Shown here: positions 1 through 8,332 of the stretch, one piece after another
How the letters are laid out: each line of letters opens with the position of its first letter
Position numbering within the stretch: position 1 is the stretch's first letter
Assembly: GCA_003599275.1 (NCBI GenBank)
Contig: QZJG01000009.1
Coordinates: forward strand, 1-49,317
DNA length: 49,317 nt
Source: Nitrospiraceae bacterium
Lineage (GTDB): Bacteria > Nitrospirota > Thermodesulfovibrionia > UBA6902
Direction of reading: 5' to 3'
Translations under genes and position numbers: made by a program
The notes under the pieces: generated by a model
What the model was told of the DNA's origin: nothing
What the model saw: only the letters and a program-made list of their open reading frames with translations
The model's database searches: none

Positions 1-477
1 GTAGGGAGTGAGGCAGTATATCCTGTCGAGATAAAGTATGCAAACACACAGCCCTGCGGAGAGGGCGGGTCAAAGATGTGCGGGGGGCATTATGACGGTT
101 ACTACGGTTATCGCTATCAGTTGGACCCTGCCTTCAATTGCGACACCTTTTCATCTCTGCCCGGCAACCGTGTGGTATGTAAGGCGTTACAGGAATACGG
201 GATGATCTTTGTCGAGAATACGGGGCCCGGAGGCATCTCGCTTTACTTCGAGGATCTGGACAATCAGCCGGACAAATCGTGGGCGGGGCTCGTCAGCAAT
301 AAGGCGGGATCAATTCCGACGAACAGGTTCATCAGGGTGGTCGATCCTATTTATCCCGCAGGCTATCAATACAAACCCCAATGCTCCGACGGTGAAGACA
401 ATGAAGCGGACGGGCTTACGGATTATCCCGATGATCCCAAATGCCTGTCCGCTTCGGACAATGATGAATACAACTAA
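1..477 (+). CDS. C-terminal part of a secreted protein (5' end outside window)
   Basis: The reading frame is open from base 1, so the start lies upstream; the first ATG, at 76, is probably internal. The visible part is rich in Gly, Tyr and Cys. It ends with an acidic motif CSDGEDNEADGLTDYPDDP followed by KC, the pattern CxDGxDNDxDGxxDYPxDPxC that often closes secreted or surface proteins and resembles a calcium-binding loop. The upstream domain cannot be seen, so I name no function. It converges on ctpA with only three bases between the stop codons. Confidence 0.6.
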   Translation, partial: VGSEAVYPVEIKYANTQPCGEGGSKMCGGHYDGYYGYRYQLDPAFNCDTFSSLPGNRVVCKALQEYGMIFVENTGPGGISLYFEDLDNQPDKSWAGLVSNKAGSIPTNRFIRVVDPIYPAGYQYKPQCSDGEDNEADGLTDYPDDPKCLSASDNDEYN

Positions 478-480
478 TTG

Positions 481-1821
481 TTAACCCGCCTTGGGAAGCT
501 CCCTGAATATCTTCCATGTCTTGAGAAGGTCAAGCGCCCTTTGAAGCTGGATATCCTCTGCCTCGGAGATCTCCGCAGGGGTCTCCGTCATTTCCGGCTC
601 CCCGCCTTCCTCCGGCCTGATATCTTTTTCCATCTCCTTTTCTTTCTCCCTGGAGACGTCGTTTTTGAGATGCTGTTTGAGGTCCTTCTCTCTTAGCACG
701 GGATGCGCCTGGGAGTTACCTTTGATCTCTGCTTTGGCAACGATATCAGGCGTAATCCCTGTTGTCTGTATGGACCTGCCCTTTGGCGTATAGTATCTTG
801 CCGTAGTCAGCCTGAGGGCCGAACCGTCGGTCAGCGGGATTACAGTCTGCACAGAGCCCTTACCAAAAGTTTGCATTCCAAGTACCACCGCGCGTCCCCA
901 GTCCTGCAGGGCGCCTGCGACTATTTCAGATGCGCTCGCGCTGCCTTCATTTACGAGGACCACCATAGGGGAATCGAAATGCCCGTCGTTAACGGTATGG
1001 AATTCCTGCTTATCGCCGCTGCGGCCTTTAATAAAGACAACGAGTTTCCCTTCAGGAAGGAATTTGCTCGTGACCTCGACGGCCCCGTTCAGAAGTCCTC
1101 CCGGATTGTTCCTGAGGTCCAGGACCAGTGCGTTTATATTGTCTTTCTTAAGTTTTTCCAGGGCGTCTCCCAGATCGGAAGCGGTCTTTTGCTGAAACTG
1201 TGTAAGCTTTATGTAGCCTATTCTGTCATCCAGTGTCCTGGACTTCACGCTCTTCAGGAGTATAACTTCTCTTACGAGGACAAAATCCTTGGGCTGCTCC
1301 CACCCTTCCCTCAGGACCGTTATGATGACGGACGTGCCCTTGGGACCTCTTAACTTTGTCACAGCGTCCTGGAGTGTTATGTCCCTGGTGAGCTCGCCGT
1401 CAATCTTGAGTATCTTGTCACCGGCCTTGATGCCTGCCTTGTAGGCGGGTGTGTCGTCAATCGGCGCAATTACCGTAAGCATTTTATCTTTTATGCCTAT
1501 CTGAATTCCAAGCCCCGAAAATTCCCCTTTGGTATCGATCTGCATTTCCTTGAACGCCTCAGGGGGCATAAATGAAGAATGGGGATCGAGCGAATTGAGC
1601 ATGCCCTTGATCGCGCCGTAAACCAGTTCCTTTTCATTCACTTCTTCAACGTAATTCTGCTTCACTATCGACAGGGTTTCGGCAAATGTCTTTATTGTCG
1701 CGTAATGCCCGTTGTCACCGGCATCCGTCTTACCCAAAAGGCTTCCACCGCCGAGGACAAACCCGGTAAGGGCCATCACGGTAATTAATAACAAGACAAA
1801 AGTCGTTTTGCGTCTGAACAT
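481..1821 (-). CDS. ctpA: S41 family C-terminal processing peptidase
   Basis: Periplasmic serine protease that trims C-termini of envelope proteins. From the chosen start (446 aa) there is an N-terminal signal anchor (residues about 5-24), a PDZ domain (about 100-175) and the S41 core. The core shows LVLDLRNNPGGLL, the catalytic serine in GSASASE (near residue 296) and the catalytic lysine in TFGKGSVQT (near 321). I chose the ATG at 1821 because AGGAGGA lies just upstream; the ATG at 1905 would add 28 residues, has no ribosome site and overlaps the upstream gene. It is the last gene of the ftsE-ftsX-envC-like operon, which fits a role in cell-wall remodelling. Confidence 0.93.
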   Translation of the reverse strand: MFRRKTTFVLLLITVMALTGFVLGGGSLLGKTDAGDNGHYATIKTFAETLSIVKQNYVEEVNEKELVYGAIKGMLNSLDPHSSFMPPEAFKEMQIDTKGEFSGLGIQIGIKDKMLTVIAPIDDTPAYKAGIKAGDKILKIDGELTRDITLQDAVTKLRGPKGTSVIITVLREGWEQPKDFVLVREVILLKSVKSRTLDDRIGYIKLTQFQQKTASDLGDALEKLKKDNINALVLDLRNNPGGLLNGAVEVTSKFLPEGKLVVFIKGRSGDKQEFHTVNDGHFDSPMVVLVNEGSASASEIVAGALQDWGRAVVLGMQTFGKGSVQTVIPLTDGSALRLTTARYYTPKGRSIQTTGITPDIVAKAEIKGNSQAHPVLREKDLKQHLKNDVSREKEKEMEKDIRPEEGGEPEMTETPAEISEAEDIQLQRALDLLKTWKIFRELPKAG

Positions 1822-1868
1822 TCTTCCTCCTGTATCCTTTAGTCGCAGTAATCTCTTCATGTCGAATA

Positions 1869-3101
1869 TTATCTGCTCTTTATGTGATTGGTCTTTTTTA
1901 GCCATTGAACGGGATCGACAGGCTTCCCTTTATGCCTGATCTCGAAATAAAGGGTGGGCACATCCGAGAGCGCCGCTTCGCCGATTTTCCCAACAGCCGA
2001 ACCTGCCTTAATTATATCACCGGTTTTCAGAAAAATCTCCGAGAGGTGCCCGTACAGGCTGTGATAACCGCCGCCGTGGTTTATGATCAGCAGAAGCCCG
2101 TATCCCTTAAACCAGTCCGCATACACGATACTGCCTTCGGCGACCGCCTTTGGTCCGCCGCCCCTGCCGGCCTTTATCTCTATCCCGTTTTTGAAGACGG
2201 GGATGTTGTATTGCGGGTCGTTATATTTTCCGAACGGCACCAGCACCTCGCCGTAAACAGGCCATGGGAGGCGACCTTTCAGCGCCGCAAACCCCAGGTC
2301 CCCGACCTTTCCGGAGGGTCTCTCCTTCTCAAGGCTTTCGATCATCTCGCGGAGTTTTTCCGATGATTCTTCGAGCTCCTTAATCATCTTTTCGTAAGAA
2401 CTGCGTTTGCTCCTCACAGAGGCAAGGAGCTGGTCCCTCCTGTCGCGCTCCCGCTGCAGCTCTTCCGTCTTCCTGCGGACGTTTTCCTTGCCGGTTTCCA
2501 GGTCTCTTCGCAGACTCTCCAGCTCATGTTTCTTTAAGTTTGTCTCTTTGAGCTCGCTGCTGAAGGTCTTCATTAATTTATTGTCCTCACCCGCAAAAAG
2601 GCTGATGTATCTGCTTCTCCTGAGCAAGTCCTGATAATCATCCGCCGCAATGAGCATGAGTGCACGGGTATTGTATTGATGTTTGTATAGGGCCCTCAGC
2701 CGTCCCTTCAGATGGGCCCTTTTGGTTTCAAGTTTCCCGGCAAGAGACGCTATCTCATTTTCAAGTCCCTTTACGTTTGCCCGTATCTGCGATATACGGT
2801 CATCGTAGTGGCCCAGTTCTTCCTGCTTTTTTTTGACGGTTTTGTTTAGCCCCTCTATCTGGGACAAGATGGACTTTTCCTGTTCGATGACTTTTTTGAC
2901 GGCCTGCTTTTTCTTTTTGAGCTGCTCCTCGACCTCCGAGAGTTGTTTTTTGGCGTTGGCGGCGCATGCAGGAGACACGTTAAGGGGTAAAAATGAAGAA
3001 CTGAAAGTGACGAGTAAAATAGTGATGAGTAATAAGTGCCGGGCCACGATTGACCGTCCGGCCAAATTTTTTATGCTCTTGACTCTTGACCCATAACTCA
3101 T
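1869..3101 (-). CDS. EnvC-like murein hydrolase activator with degenerate LytM domain
   Basis: 410 aa. A hydrophobic signal segment (residues about 20-45) is followed by a long coiled coil (about 48-265, with many KKKQ and LEKE-type repeats) and a C-terminal M23/LytM domain (about 285-400). The zinc-binding motifs are lost: the usual HxGxD reads KNGIE and the HxH motif reads PTLYFEIR in place of PHLHFEIR. This is the pattern of EnvC, which activates amidases and does not cut peptidoglycan itself. It starts 8 bases after the ftsX stop, and FtsEX is the known partner of EnvC, so the order supports the call. The signal and coiled coil are seen; the amidase partner is inferred. Confidence 0.88.
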   Translation of the reverse strand: MSYGSRVKSIKNLAGRSIVARHLLLITILLVTFSSSFLPLNVSPACAANAKKQLSEVEEQLKKKKQAVKKVIEQEKSILSQIEGLNKTVKKKQEELGHYDDRISQIRANVKGLENEIASLAGKLETKRAHLKGRLRALYKHQYNTRALMLIAADDYQDLLRRSRYISLFAGEDNKLMKTFSSELKETNLKKHELESLRRDLETGKENVRRKTEELQRERDRRDQLLASVRSKRSSYEKMIKELEESSEKLREMIESLEKERPSGKVGDLGFAALKGRLPWPVYGEVLVPFGKYNDPQYNIPVFKNGIEIKAGRGGGPKAVAEGSIVYADWFKGYGLLLIINHGGGYHSLYGHLSEIFLKTGDIIKAGSAVGKIGEAALSDVPTLYFEIRHKGKPVDPVQWLKKTNHIKSR

Positions 3102-3109
3102 GACTTTCT

Positions 3110-4018
3110 TCAGTACCTTATCTTCCCCACCGCGATAAGACTGCCTGTAAAACTCATTACGGCCCCCGCCAAAAGGGCGGGGACATACGCAGTAAGAGGA
3201 AGCTGGACCAGAAACCCGCTGATTGAGGGCAGATATTCAGGCCCCTTATGTAATACGAGCGAGTATATACCCCATAAGGCTAAAGAGCTGACAGCCCCGC
3301 CTGATATTCCCACAAACAGGCCTTCAAGTAAAAAGGGCAGTCTTATGAAGAAGCGTGTCGCGCCAAGCAGTTTCAGTGTCTCGATCTCATCTCTTCTTCT
3401 GTAGAAAAGTATTTTGACGGTGCTGTAAGTAATGAACGCAATGGCCACGAATATGGCGCCGCCCAAAAATACGACGCCGAATTTCATTATGCCGGAAAGG
3501 GCATTGAGGGACGAAAGCCATTGCTCCCCGTACTCCACGTCTTCCACCCCTTCGAGCAGTTTAATCTGAGCGGCTTTCCTCCTTACGACAGGCGGCTCAA
3601 GAGACTTGTCCTTCAGAGACAGTTCAAATGAGGAGGGCAGCGGATTGCTCTCAAAGCCTTCAAGGACAGAGCCGTTTTTCCCAAGGATGCGGCGCAGCTC
3701 CTGCAAGGCCTCTTCTTTCGAAATGTACTTTACTCCTTCAATGTCCGGGTCTTTCAGGAAGAACACCCTCAGGTCCTCTTCCGCCTCACTGCTGAGGCCT
3801 TCCTGCAAATACACTACAAGTCCGAAATTCTTTGACCAGCGCTTCAGCGCCGAATCCATATTAAAGGCGACGGCAATAAAGACGCCCAGTATCAGGAGGC
3901 CGATGCTTATCGACAATACGCTAAGGAGGTTGATCCATCTCTCATGCCACAGGCTGCTCAGCGCGGTGCGGATTGAATAGATTAAAGTCCTCAACCTACT
4001 GTCTCCTTTTCGACGCAT
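3110..4018 (-). CDS. ftsX: Cell-division protein FtsX (ABC transporter permease-like)
   Basis: 302 aa. Inner-membrane partner of FtsE in the divisome, where it transmits ATP hydrolysis to periplasmic EnvC-type activators. A cytoplasmic N-terminus precedes TM1 (about 28-52). The periplasmic domain (about 55-170) contains VVYLQEGLSSEAEEDLR, typical of FtsX. TM2-TM4 follow in the last 130 residues with the FtsX-type RRRDEIETLKLLGAT loop. The start overlaps the end of ftsE by 28 bases, which suggests translational coupling. No anomaly was seen. Confidence 0.93.
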   Translation of the reverse strand: MRRKGDSRLRTLIYSIRTALSSLWHERWINLLSVLSISIGLLILGVFIAVAFNMDSALKRWSKNFGLVVYLQEGLSSEAEEDLRVFFLKDPDIEGVKYISKEEALQELRRILGKNGSVLEGFESNPLPSSFELSLKDKSLEPPVVRRKAAQIKLLEGVEDVEYGEQWLSSLNALSGIMKFGVVFLGGAIFVAIAFITYSTVKILFYRRRDEIETLKLLGATRFFIRLPFLLEGLFVGISGGAVSSLALWGIYSLVLHKGPEYLPSISGFLVQLPLTAYVPALLAGAVMSFTGSLIAVGKIRY

Positions 4019-4653
4019 GTGTCTTTCAGATGTATCACCCTTCGGCCAGTGCCGTGGAAGAGGGAATCGTTGTGGGTCGCGATGAGCACTGTAGTGCCCC
4101 TTGCGTTTATCGCCCTGAAAAGGTCCGTAATTGTCCCCGATGTTTCTGCGTCGAGATTGCCGGTAGGCTCATCCGCCAGCAGGACGGTCGGCTTTGCAAC
4201 CATCGCCCGCGCGATTACCACGCGCTGCTGCTCCCCGCCGGAAAGGTGCGAGGGGAAGACGTCCGCTTTATGCATCAACCTTATTTCCTTCAGCACCCCT
4301 GTTACTTTTTCCTTGATCTCATGCGGATGCGCGTCGCGGACCCTCAGCGCCAGCGCCACGTTTTCGAAAACGGTTTTATTGAACAGCAATCTGAAGTCCT
4401 GGAACACTATGCCGACATTGCGTCTTAAATAGGGGATGGTGCCCTGTTTTAATTTCTGAAGGTCCCAGCCCGCCACAACGATCCGTCCCTTATCGGGGCG
4501 TTCCGCACAGTAGATGAGTTTAAGGAGGGTTGTCTTCCCTGATCCGCTTGGGCCTGTTATGTAGGCAAGCTCTCCTTTTGCAACAGTCAGGGAGACGTCT
4601 TTGAGTACCGTATCACTGTCATAAAACTTTGAGACGTTTAAGAACTGGATCAT
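3991..4653 (-). CDS. ftsE: Cell-division ATP-binding protein FtsE
   Basis: 220 aa ABC ATPase of the divisome. It shows Walker A GPSGSGKTT (about 35-43), the Q-loop GIVFQDFRLL, the signature LSGGEQQR (about 137-144), Walker B VLLADEPTGNLD and the H-loop ATHN. Its length and motifs are those of FtsE rather than of a LolD transporter, and ftsX follows directly. The start overlaps the stop of the transketolase C-half in an ATGA arrangement. Confidence 0.95.
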   Translation of the reverse strand: MIQFLNVSKFYDSDTVLKDVSLTVAKGELAYITGPSGSGKTTLLKLIYCAERPDKGRIVVAGWDLQKLKQGTIPYLRRNVGIVFQDFRLLFNKTVFENVALALRVRDAHPHEIKEKVTGVLKEIRLMHKADVFPSHLSGGEQQRVVIARAMVAKPTVLLADEPTGNLDAETSGTITDLFRAINARGTTVLIATHNDSLFHGTGRRVIHLKDTCVEKETVG

Positions 4654-5630
4654 TTATCCAATGATGATTTGACCGTTTTGACTATTTCCCCGGCAGTCAG
4701 CCCGTGATATTTCAACAGTTCATCCGGGTTGCCCGAACAGCCGAAGGTATCTCTTATCCCTATGCGCTTCACCGGCACAGGAAAGTTCTCCGAAACAAAC
4801 TCACACACCGCGCTCCCAAGCCCGCCGATAATAGAGTGCTCCTCAGCCGTTATAATGAGTTTTGAGCTCCGTGCGACTGTCAGGAGTGTTTCTTCATCAA
4901 GAGGTTTTATCGTGGACATATTGATGACGCCCGTATCGATACCGTCTTTAGCCAGCATGTCTGCGGCTTTTTTTGCAATGGCGACCATAAGTCCTGAGGC
5001 CACTATGTTGACGTCCTTTCCAAGGTTGAATACAAATGCCTTTCCGATCCGGAACCTGTAATCATCCGGCATAACGTACGGGACCTTTGCCCTGCCGAGT
5101 CTCACATATACGGGGCCTTTATAATCAGCTACGGTATTGATTACCGAGGCCGTCTCGGCGGCATCCGCAGGGATTATAACCGTCATATTCGGCAACGCCC
5201 TCATCAGTGCGACGTCTTCGAGGGCCTGATGCGAGGCGCCGTCTTCACCGACGGTTATACCGCCGTGCGTCGCGACGAGTTTGACATTTGTGTTTGAATA
5301 ACAGACCGTCAATCTTATCTGGTCCCATGCACGGCCTGTCTCAAATACCGCAAAGGTAGATGCAAAAGGGACCTTCCCTGTCAGCGAAAGACCCGCCGCA
5401 GTCCCTACCATGTCCTGCTCCGCGATCCCCATATTGAAAAATCTTTCTGGAAACGCCTTCGCAAATTTACCTGTCTTGGTTGACGCCGACAGGTCCGCGT
5501 CAAGAACTACGATATCCGGCCGTTTCCCGCCGAGCTCAAGCAGGGTATCACCGTATTCATCTCTTGTGGCTTTAGGTTTCTTGTCTGTGATCTGTGTTCT
5601 ATCTTCTATGTTCTGTGTATTCTCACCCAT
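4650..5630 (-). CDS. Transketolase, C-terminal subunit
   Basis: 326 aa. It carries the pyrimidine-binding and C-terminal domains of a transketolase split into two polypeptides. It matches the family pattern TRDEYGDTLLELG, VVLDADLS, FFNMGIAEQDMVGTAAGLS (the catalytic Glu for thiamine-diphosphate activation is in GIAEQ), THGGITVGEDGASHQ and the C-terminal domain from about residue 195. The N-half lies immediately upstream with an 8-base overlap, so the two should form one enzyme of the non-oxidative pentose phosphate pathway. It overlaps ftsE by 4 bases and so shares an mRNA with the divisome genes. Confidence 0.93.
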   Translation of the reverse strand: MGENTQNIEDRTQITDKKPKATRDEYGDTLLELGGKRPDIVVLDADLSASTKTGKFAKAFPERFFNMGIAEQDMVGTAAGLSLTGKVPFASTFAVFETGRAWDQIRLTVCYSNTNVKLVATHGGITVGEDGASHQALEDVALMRALPNMTVIIPADAAETASVINTVADYKGPVYVRLGRAKVPYVMPDDYRFRIGKAFVFNLGKDVNIVASGLMVAIAKKAADMLAKDGIDTGVINMSTIKPLDEETLLTVARSSKLIITAEEHSIIGGLGSAVCEFVSENFPVPVKRIGIRDTFGCSGNPDELLKYHGLTAGEIVKTVKSSLDK

Positions 5631-6465
5631 TGTTGATCTCCTTTACCGCCTTCTCATATTCTTCCGGTGAAGGTGCAATTCCATGATATTCTACTTTATC
5701 TTCAAAGAAAGATACACCTTTTCCCTTTGTGGTTTTGGCAATGATTACCGAGGGCTTTCCCTTGACGTTTTCCGCTTCTGCAAGGGCCTTGAGGATCTCC
5801 TCCATGTCGTGGCCGTCGATATCTATGACATGCCAGCCGAAGGCCTCCCATTTGTCGTGTATGGGGTCAATCCCCATGACTTTTTCTACAGGCCCGTCTA
5901 TCTGAAGCTCGTTATTGTCCACTACGGCGCAGAGGTTGTCGATCTTATAATGGGCCGCGGACATGGCGGCCTCCCATACCTGTCCTTCCTGGGTCTCTCC
6001 ATCACCCATAATACAGTAGACCCTTGCAGGATTTTTATCGAGTCTCAGACCCAATGCCATTCCGTTTGCAACGGAGAGTCCCTGTCCGAGCGAGCCGGTC
6101 GAAACCTCGATCCCGGGAAGGCTCTTGCAGCAGGGATGTCCCTGAAGCGGAGACTCGACCCTCCTCAGCGTTTCAACCGTTTCCATGGGGAAATAACCTG
6201 CCTCCGCCATTATTGCGTAAAGCAGAGGCGCCGCATGTCCCTTTGAAAGAATAAACCGGTCCCTGTCTTTCAGGAAAGGGTCTTTGGGGTCAAATTTCAT
6301 CTTTGAAAAATATATGGCCACCGCCACATCAGCGGCAGACAGCGAACCGCCTGTGTGTCCGGAGCCTGCCGTGGTCAGCATCCTCAGTATGTGAATACGG
6401 ACCCTTCTGGCAACGTCTTTCAGTTCCCGGACATCGGTTATTTTTCCCTTCGTCGCTTCGGTCAT
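5623..6465 (-). CDS. Transketolase, N-terminal subunit
   Basis: About 280 aa. Thiamine-diphosphate domain of the two-subunit transketolase. Motifs are HTGGSLSAADVAVAIY, FILSKGHAAPLLYA, GSLGQGLSVANGMAL and the cofactor motif GDGETQEG with the downstream NN that ligates magnesium. Two in-frame ATGs are close together. AAGGAG sits only one base from the ATG at 6471 but seven from the ATG at 6465, so I chose 6465 (MTEATKG). It is the first gene of the six-gene minus-strand operon; a TATAAT-like -10 lies about 100 bases upstream at 6562-6567. Confidence 0.93.
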   Translation of the reverse strand: MTEATKGKITDVRELKDVARRVRIHILRMLTTAGSGHTGGSLSAADVAVAIYFSKMKFDPKDPFLKDRDRFILSKGHAAPLLYAIMAEAGYFPMETVETLRRVESPLQGHPCCKSLPGIEVSTGSLGQGLSVANGMALGLRLDKNPARVYCIMGDGETQEGQVWEAAMSAAHYKIDNLCAVVDNNELQIDGPVEKVMGIDPIHDKWEAFGWHVIDIDGHDMEEILKALAEAENVKGKPSVIIAKTTKGKGVSFFEDKVEYHGIAPSPEEYEKAVKEINNG

Positions 6466-6471
6466 AAACAT

Positions 6472-6801
6472 TCTCCTTGTCTTTTATGCTGGATATTGAA
6501 ATGTGAAAATAATTAACCCACGGTCCGCCGGAATCGGTTCTACAGGAATTCAATCCCGTCCATTATAAAATTTCGGGGTACTGAGAAGCAAGGTAACGGG
6601 GCAGGCCACCGAAAACCCTGATTTTCATTTCATTGCAAGAAACGTAGTGACGAAGCAATCTAAAACTTATTGATAAATATAAAAGCGAGATTGCTTCGCT
6701 TCGCTCGCAAAGACAGCAAACAAACTTTTCAGCAACCATATAAAAGGTTAAAGTAGCAAGTCCGCATATCCGATAAGTATACAAATCTCAAAGGAACATA
6801 G
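6472..6801. other. Divergent intergenic region with imperfect palindrome
   Basis: 330 bases between two divergent operons. On the minus strand a TATAAT is seen at 6562-6567 with no convincing -35. The main structure is the inverted repeat listed separately at 6631-6714. No protein with codon support was found; the apparent frame here reads CERSEAIS, a familiar false translation of this repeat class. Confidence 0.6.
6631..6714. repeat. REP-like imperfect inverted repeat
   Basis: The left arm is CATTGCAAGAAACGTAGTGA followed by CGAAGCAATCT, and the right arm begins AGATTGCTTCGCTTCGCTCG. The inner 10 bp (GAAGCAATCT and AGATTGCTTC) pair perfectly across a 26-base AT-rich spacer; the outer parts pair partly. 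The arm TTGCGAGCGAAGCGAAGCAATC is a widespread interspersed palindrome in bacterial genomes. No transposase is nearby. Confidence 0.6.
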
Positions 6802-7788
6802 ATGGGACATCATACATCCGTCAAGAAATATACTGAAGAAGACCTGTTCCGGATGGTCCGCCTCTGGCTGCCTGAAGAAAATGTGCCGAAGCGTCTCCGC
6901 GTCAAAGACACATCCGATTTTTTCCGGGTTGATTACGACGACATAGTCATGCTCGGCGGGACCCCGTATCTGGTGAGAAACAACGAACGGGAGCGGAGAT
7001 TCGGGGTTGAAGATGAACCTAAGTTCTGGGTCAAGCGGGCCGTCAATCTTGTCACCGGCCGGGTCAAGATATTGAAATGGACCTTCCGGGAAAAATTCAG
7101 GGGCCGGGTGGGCAACCTTGTCTTCGATTGCGTGAGAAGTCCCCTTAAGGAGGCGAGGATACTGAATATCGTACAGGGCAGGCCGGACTTCATGCATGGG
7201 GAGACTGTTCAGGATTCAGCGGGCCATCTCCTGAGGATCATAGATTACATTCAGGGAAAGACGCTTCCGGAAATCGTCCGGGCAATGACGCCCAACCATG
7301 AAGATTTTTTCCGCGACCACTATCCCGGACTGCTTTCGGAGTTTATCTCAACGGTGGAAGCCATCCGTTTCCTCCATGACAAAGGCGAAAAACACGGCGA
7401 TATCCGGCGTGACCATCTCATCAGGGACTCCGAAACGGGAAGATATCGCTGGATCGATTTTGATTATAACTACCGCCACAGGGCGAGCAAGTTCGGATAT
7501 GACCTCTTCGGGTTAGGGAACGTACTCATTTTCATCACGGGAGGGGGCGATATTACAGTCCAGGCCCTCTCTATGGAGGCCCCGGAAAAACTTGCCGGGT
7601 TGTCCGGAGAAGACGTGAACATTATATTCCATAACCGCGTGGCCAATCTCAAGAAGATATATCCTTACATACCGGAATTTCTGAACAGGATACTGATGCA
7701 TTTTGCTGCGGGGGCCAAAGTGTATTATGAAAGCACCGGAGAGCTGCTCGAAGACCTGAAAAAGGCACGGGATATGTTGCCGGGATGA
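6802..7788 (+). CDS. Protein kinase-like protein
   Basis: 328 aa, cytoplasmic. It carries a recognisable kinase core: a lysine strand KILKW (residue about 90), a helix with EAR near 115, the catalytic loop HGDIRRDH (about 197, in place of HRDLKPEN) and a metal-binding IDFDYNYRH in place of DFG. The substrate cannot be deduced; protein, lipid-A sugar or small-molecule kinase all remain possible. AAAGGAACATAG precedes the ATG. A UspA protein follows 10 bases after the stop, so the two are likely co-transcribed. Confidence 0.7.
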   Translation: MGHHTSVKKYTEEDLFRMVRLWLPEENVPKRLRVKDTSDFFRVDYDDIVMLGGTPYLVRNNERERRFGVEDEPKFWVKRAVNLVTGRVKILKWTFREKFRGRVGNLVFDCVRSPLKEARILNIVQGRPDFMHGETVQDSAGHLLRIIDYIQGKTLPEIVRAMTPNHEDFFRDHYPGLLSEFISTVEAIRFLHDKGEKHGDIRRDHLIRDSETGRYRWIDFDYNYRHRASKFGYDLFGLGNVLIFITGGGDITVQALSMEAPEKLAGLSGEDVNIIFHNRVANLKKIYPYIPEFLNRILMHFAAGAKVYYESTGELLEDLKKARDMLPG

Positions 7789-7798
7789 GGAGGGTAAT

Positions 7799-8308
7799 AT
7801 GTTTGCTCTGACAGACGGGAAAGGGGCCGTAACGAATAACGGTCCAAATGCGGACGCGCGCGACAAGCATCTTTTGATAGCTATCGACCATTCCGAAGAT
7901 TCCAAACGCGCCGTGCTTTATGTCGCCGAATTCCTTGGTGGCTTCCCGGGGTTCAGTATAACGCTTTTAAGCATCATTCAGGTGCCGGAGGAGGATTTCT
8001 TCGAAAGCGGAGAAGAGAGGGCTGCATGGCTCAAGAATAAAAGTGAAGAGACCGACCTTTTGCTTTCGAACTACCGGCAGATACTGATACAGTCTGGTTT
8101 CCCTGAAGATAAAGTGCTTATCAAATCGTGCTTAGGCGATGCAGACTCCCTGTCCGGGATGATACTGTCGTTCAAGTGCGACCTGAACTGCTGCACAGTG
8201 GTGGTGGGCCGGCAGCACAAATCAAAGTCAGAGGAGTTCCTGTTCGGCAGCATCTCCAACCAGCTTATCCACGAGGCAAAAAATTGCGCCGTCTGGGTAA
8301 TAGAATAA
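7799..8308 (+). CDS. Universal stress protein (UspA family)
   Basis: 169 aa. The Usp fold begins at residue about 22 with KHLLIAIDHSEDSKRAVLY and ends with VVVGRQHKSKSEEFLFGS and NCAVWVIE. The nucleotide-binding signature G-x2-G-x9-G-S is spaced correctly, but the second glycine is His (GRQH), so ATP binding is plausible but unproven. A 20-residue non-conserved tail precedes the fold. GAGGAGGGTAAT is an ideal ribosome site. It pairs with the kinase-like gene upstream. Confidence 0.85.
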   Translation: MFALTDGKGAVTNNGPNADARDKHLLIAIDHSEDSKRAVLYVAEFLGGFPGFSITLLSIIQVPEEDFFESGEERAAWLKNKSEETDLLLSNYRQILIQSGFPEDKVLIKSCLGDADSLSGMILSFKCDLNCCTVVVGRQHKSKSEEFLFGSISNQLIHEAKNCAVWVIE

Positions 8309-8332
8309 AGAGATCTGAAGCCTGCCTCGAAA

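Noticed and set aside
6563-6784. Minus-strand ORF containing CERSEAISL
   Set aside because: It is the translation of the REP-like palindrome, not a gene.
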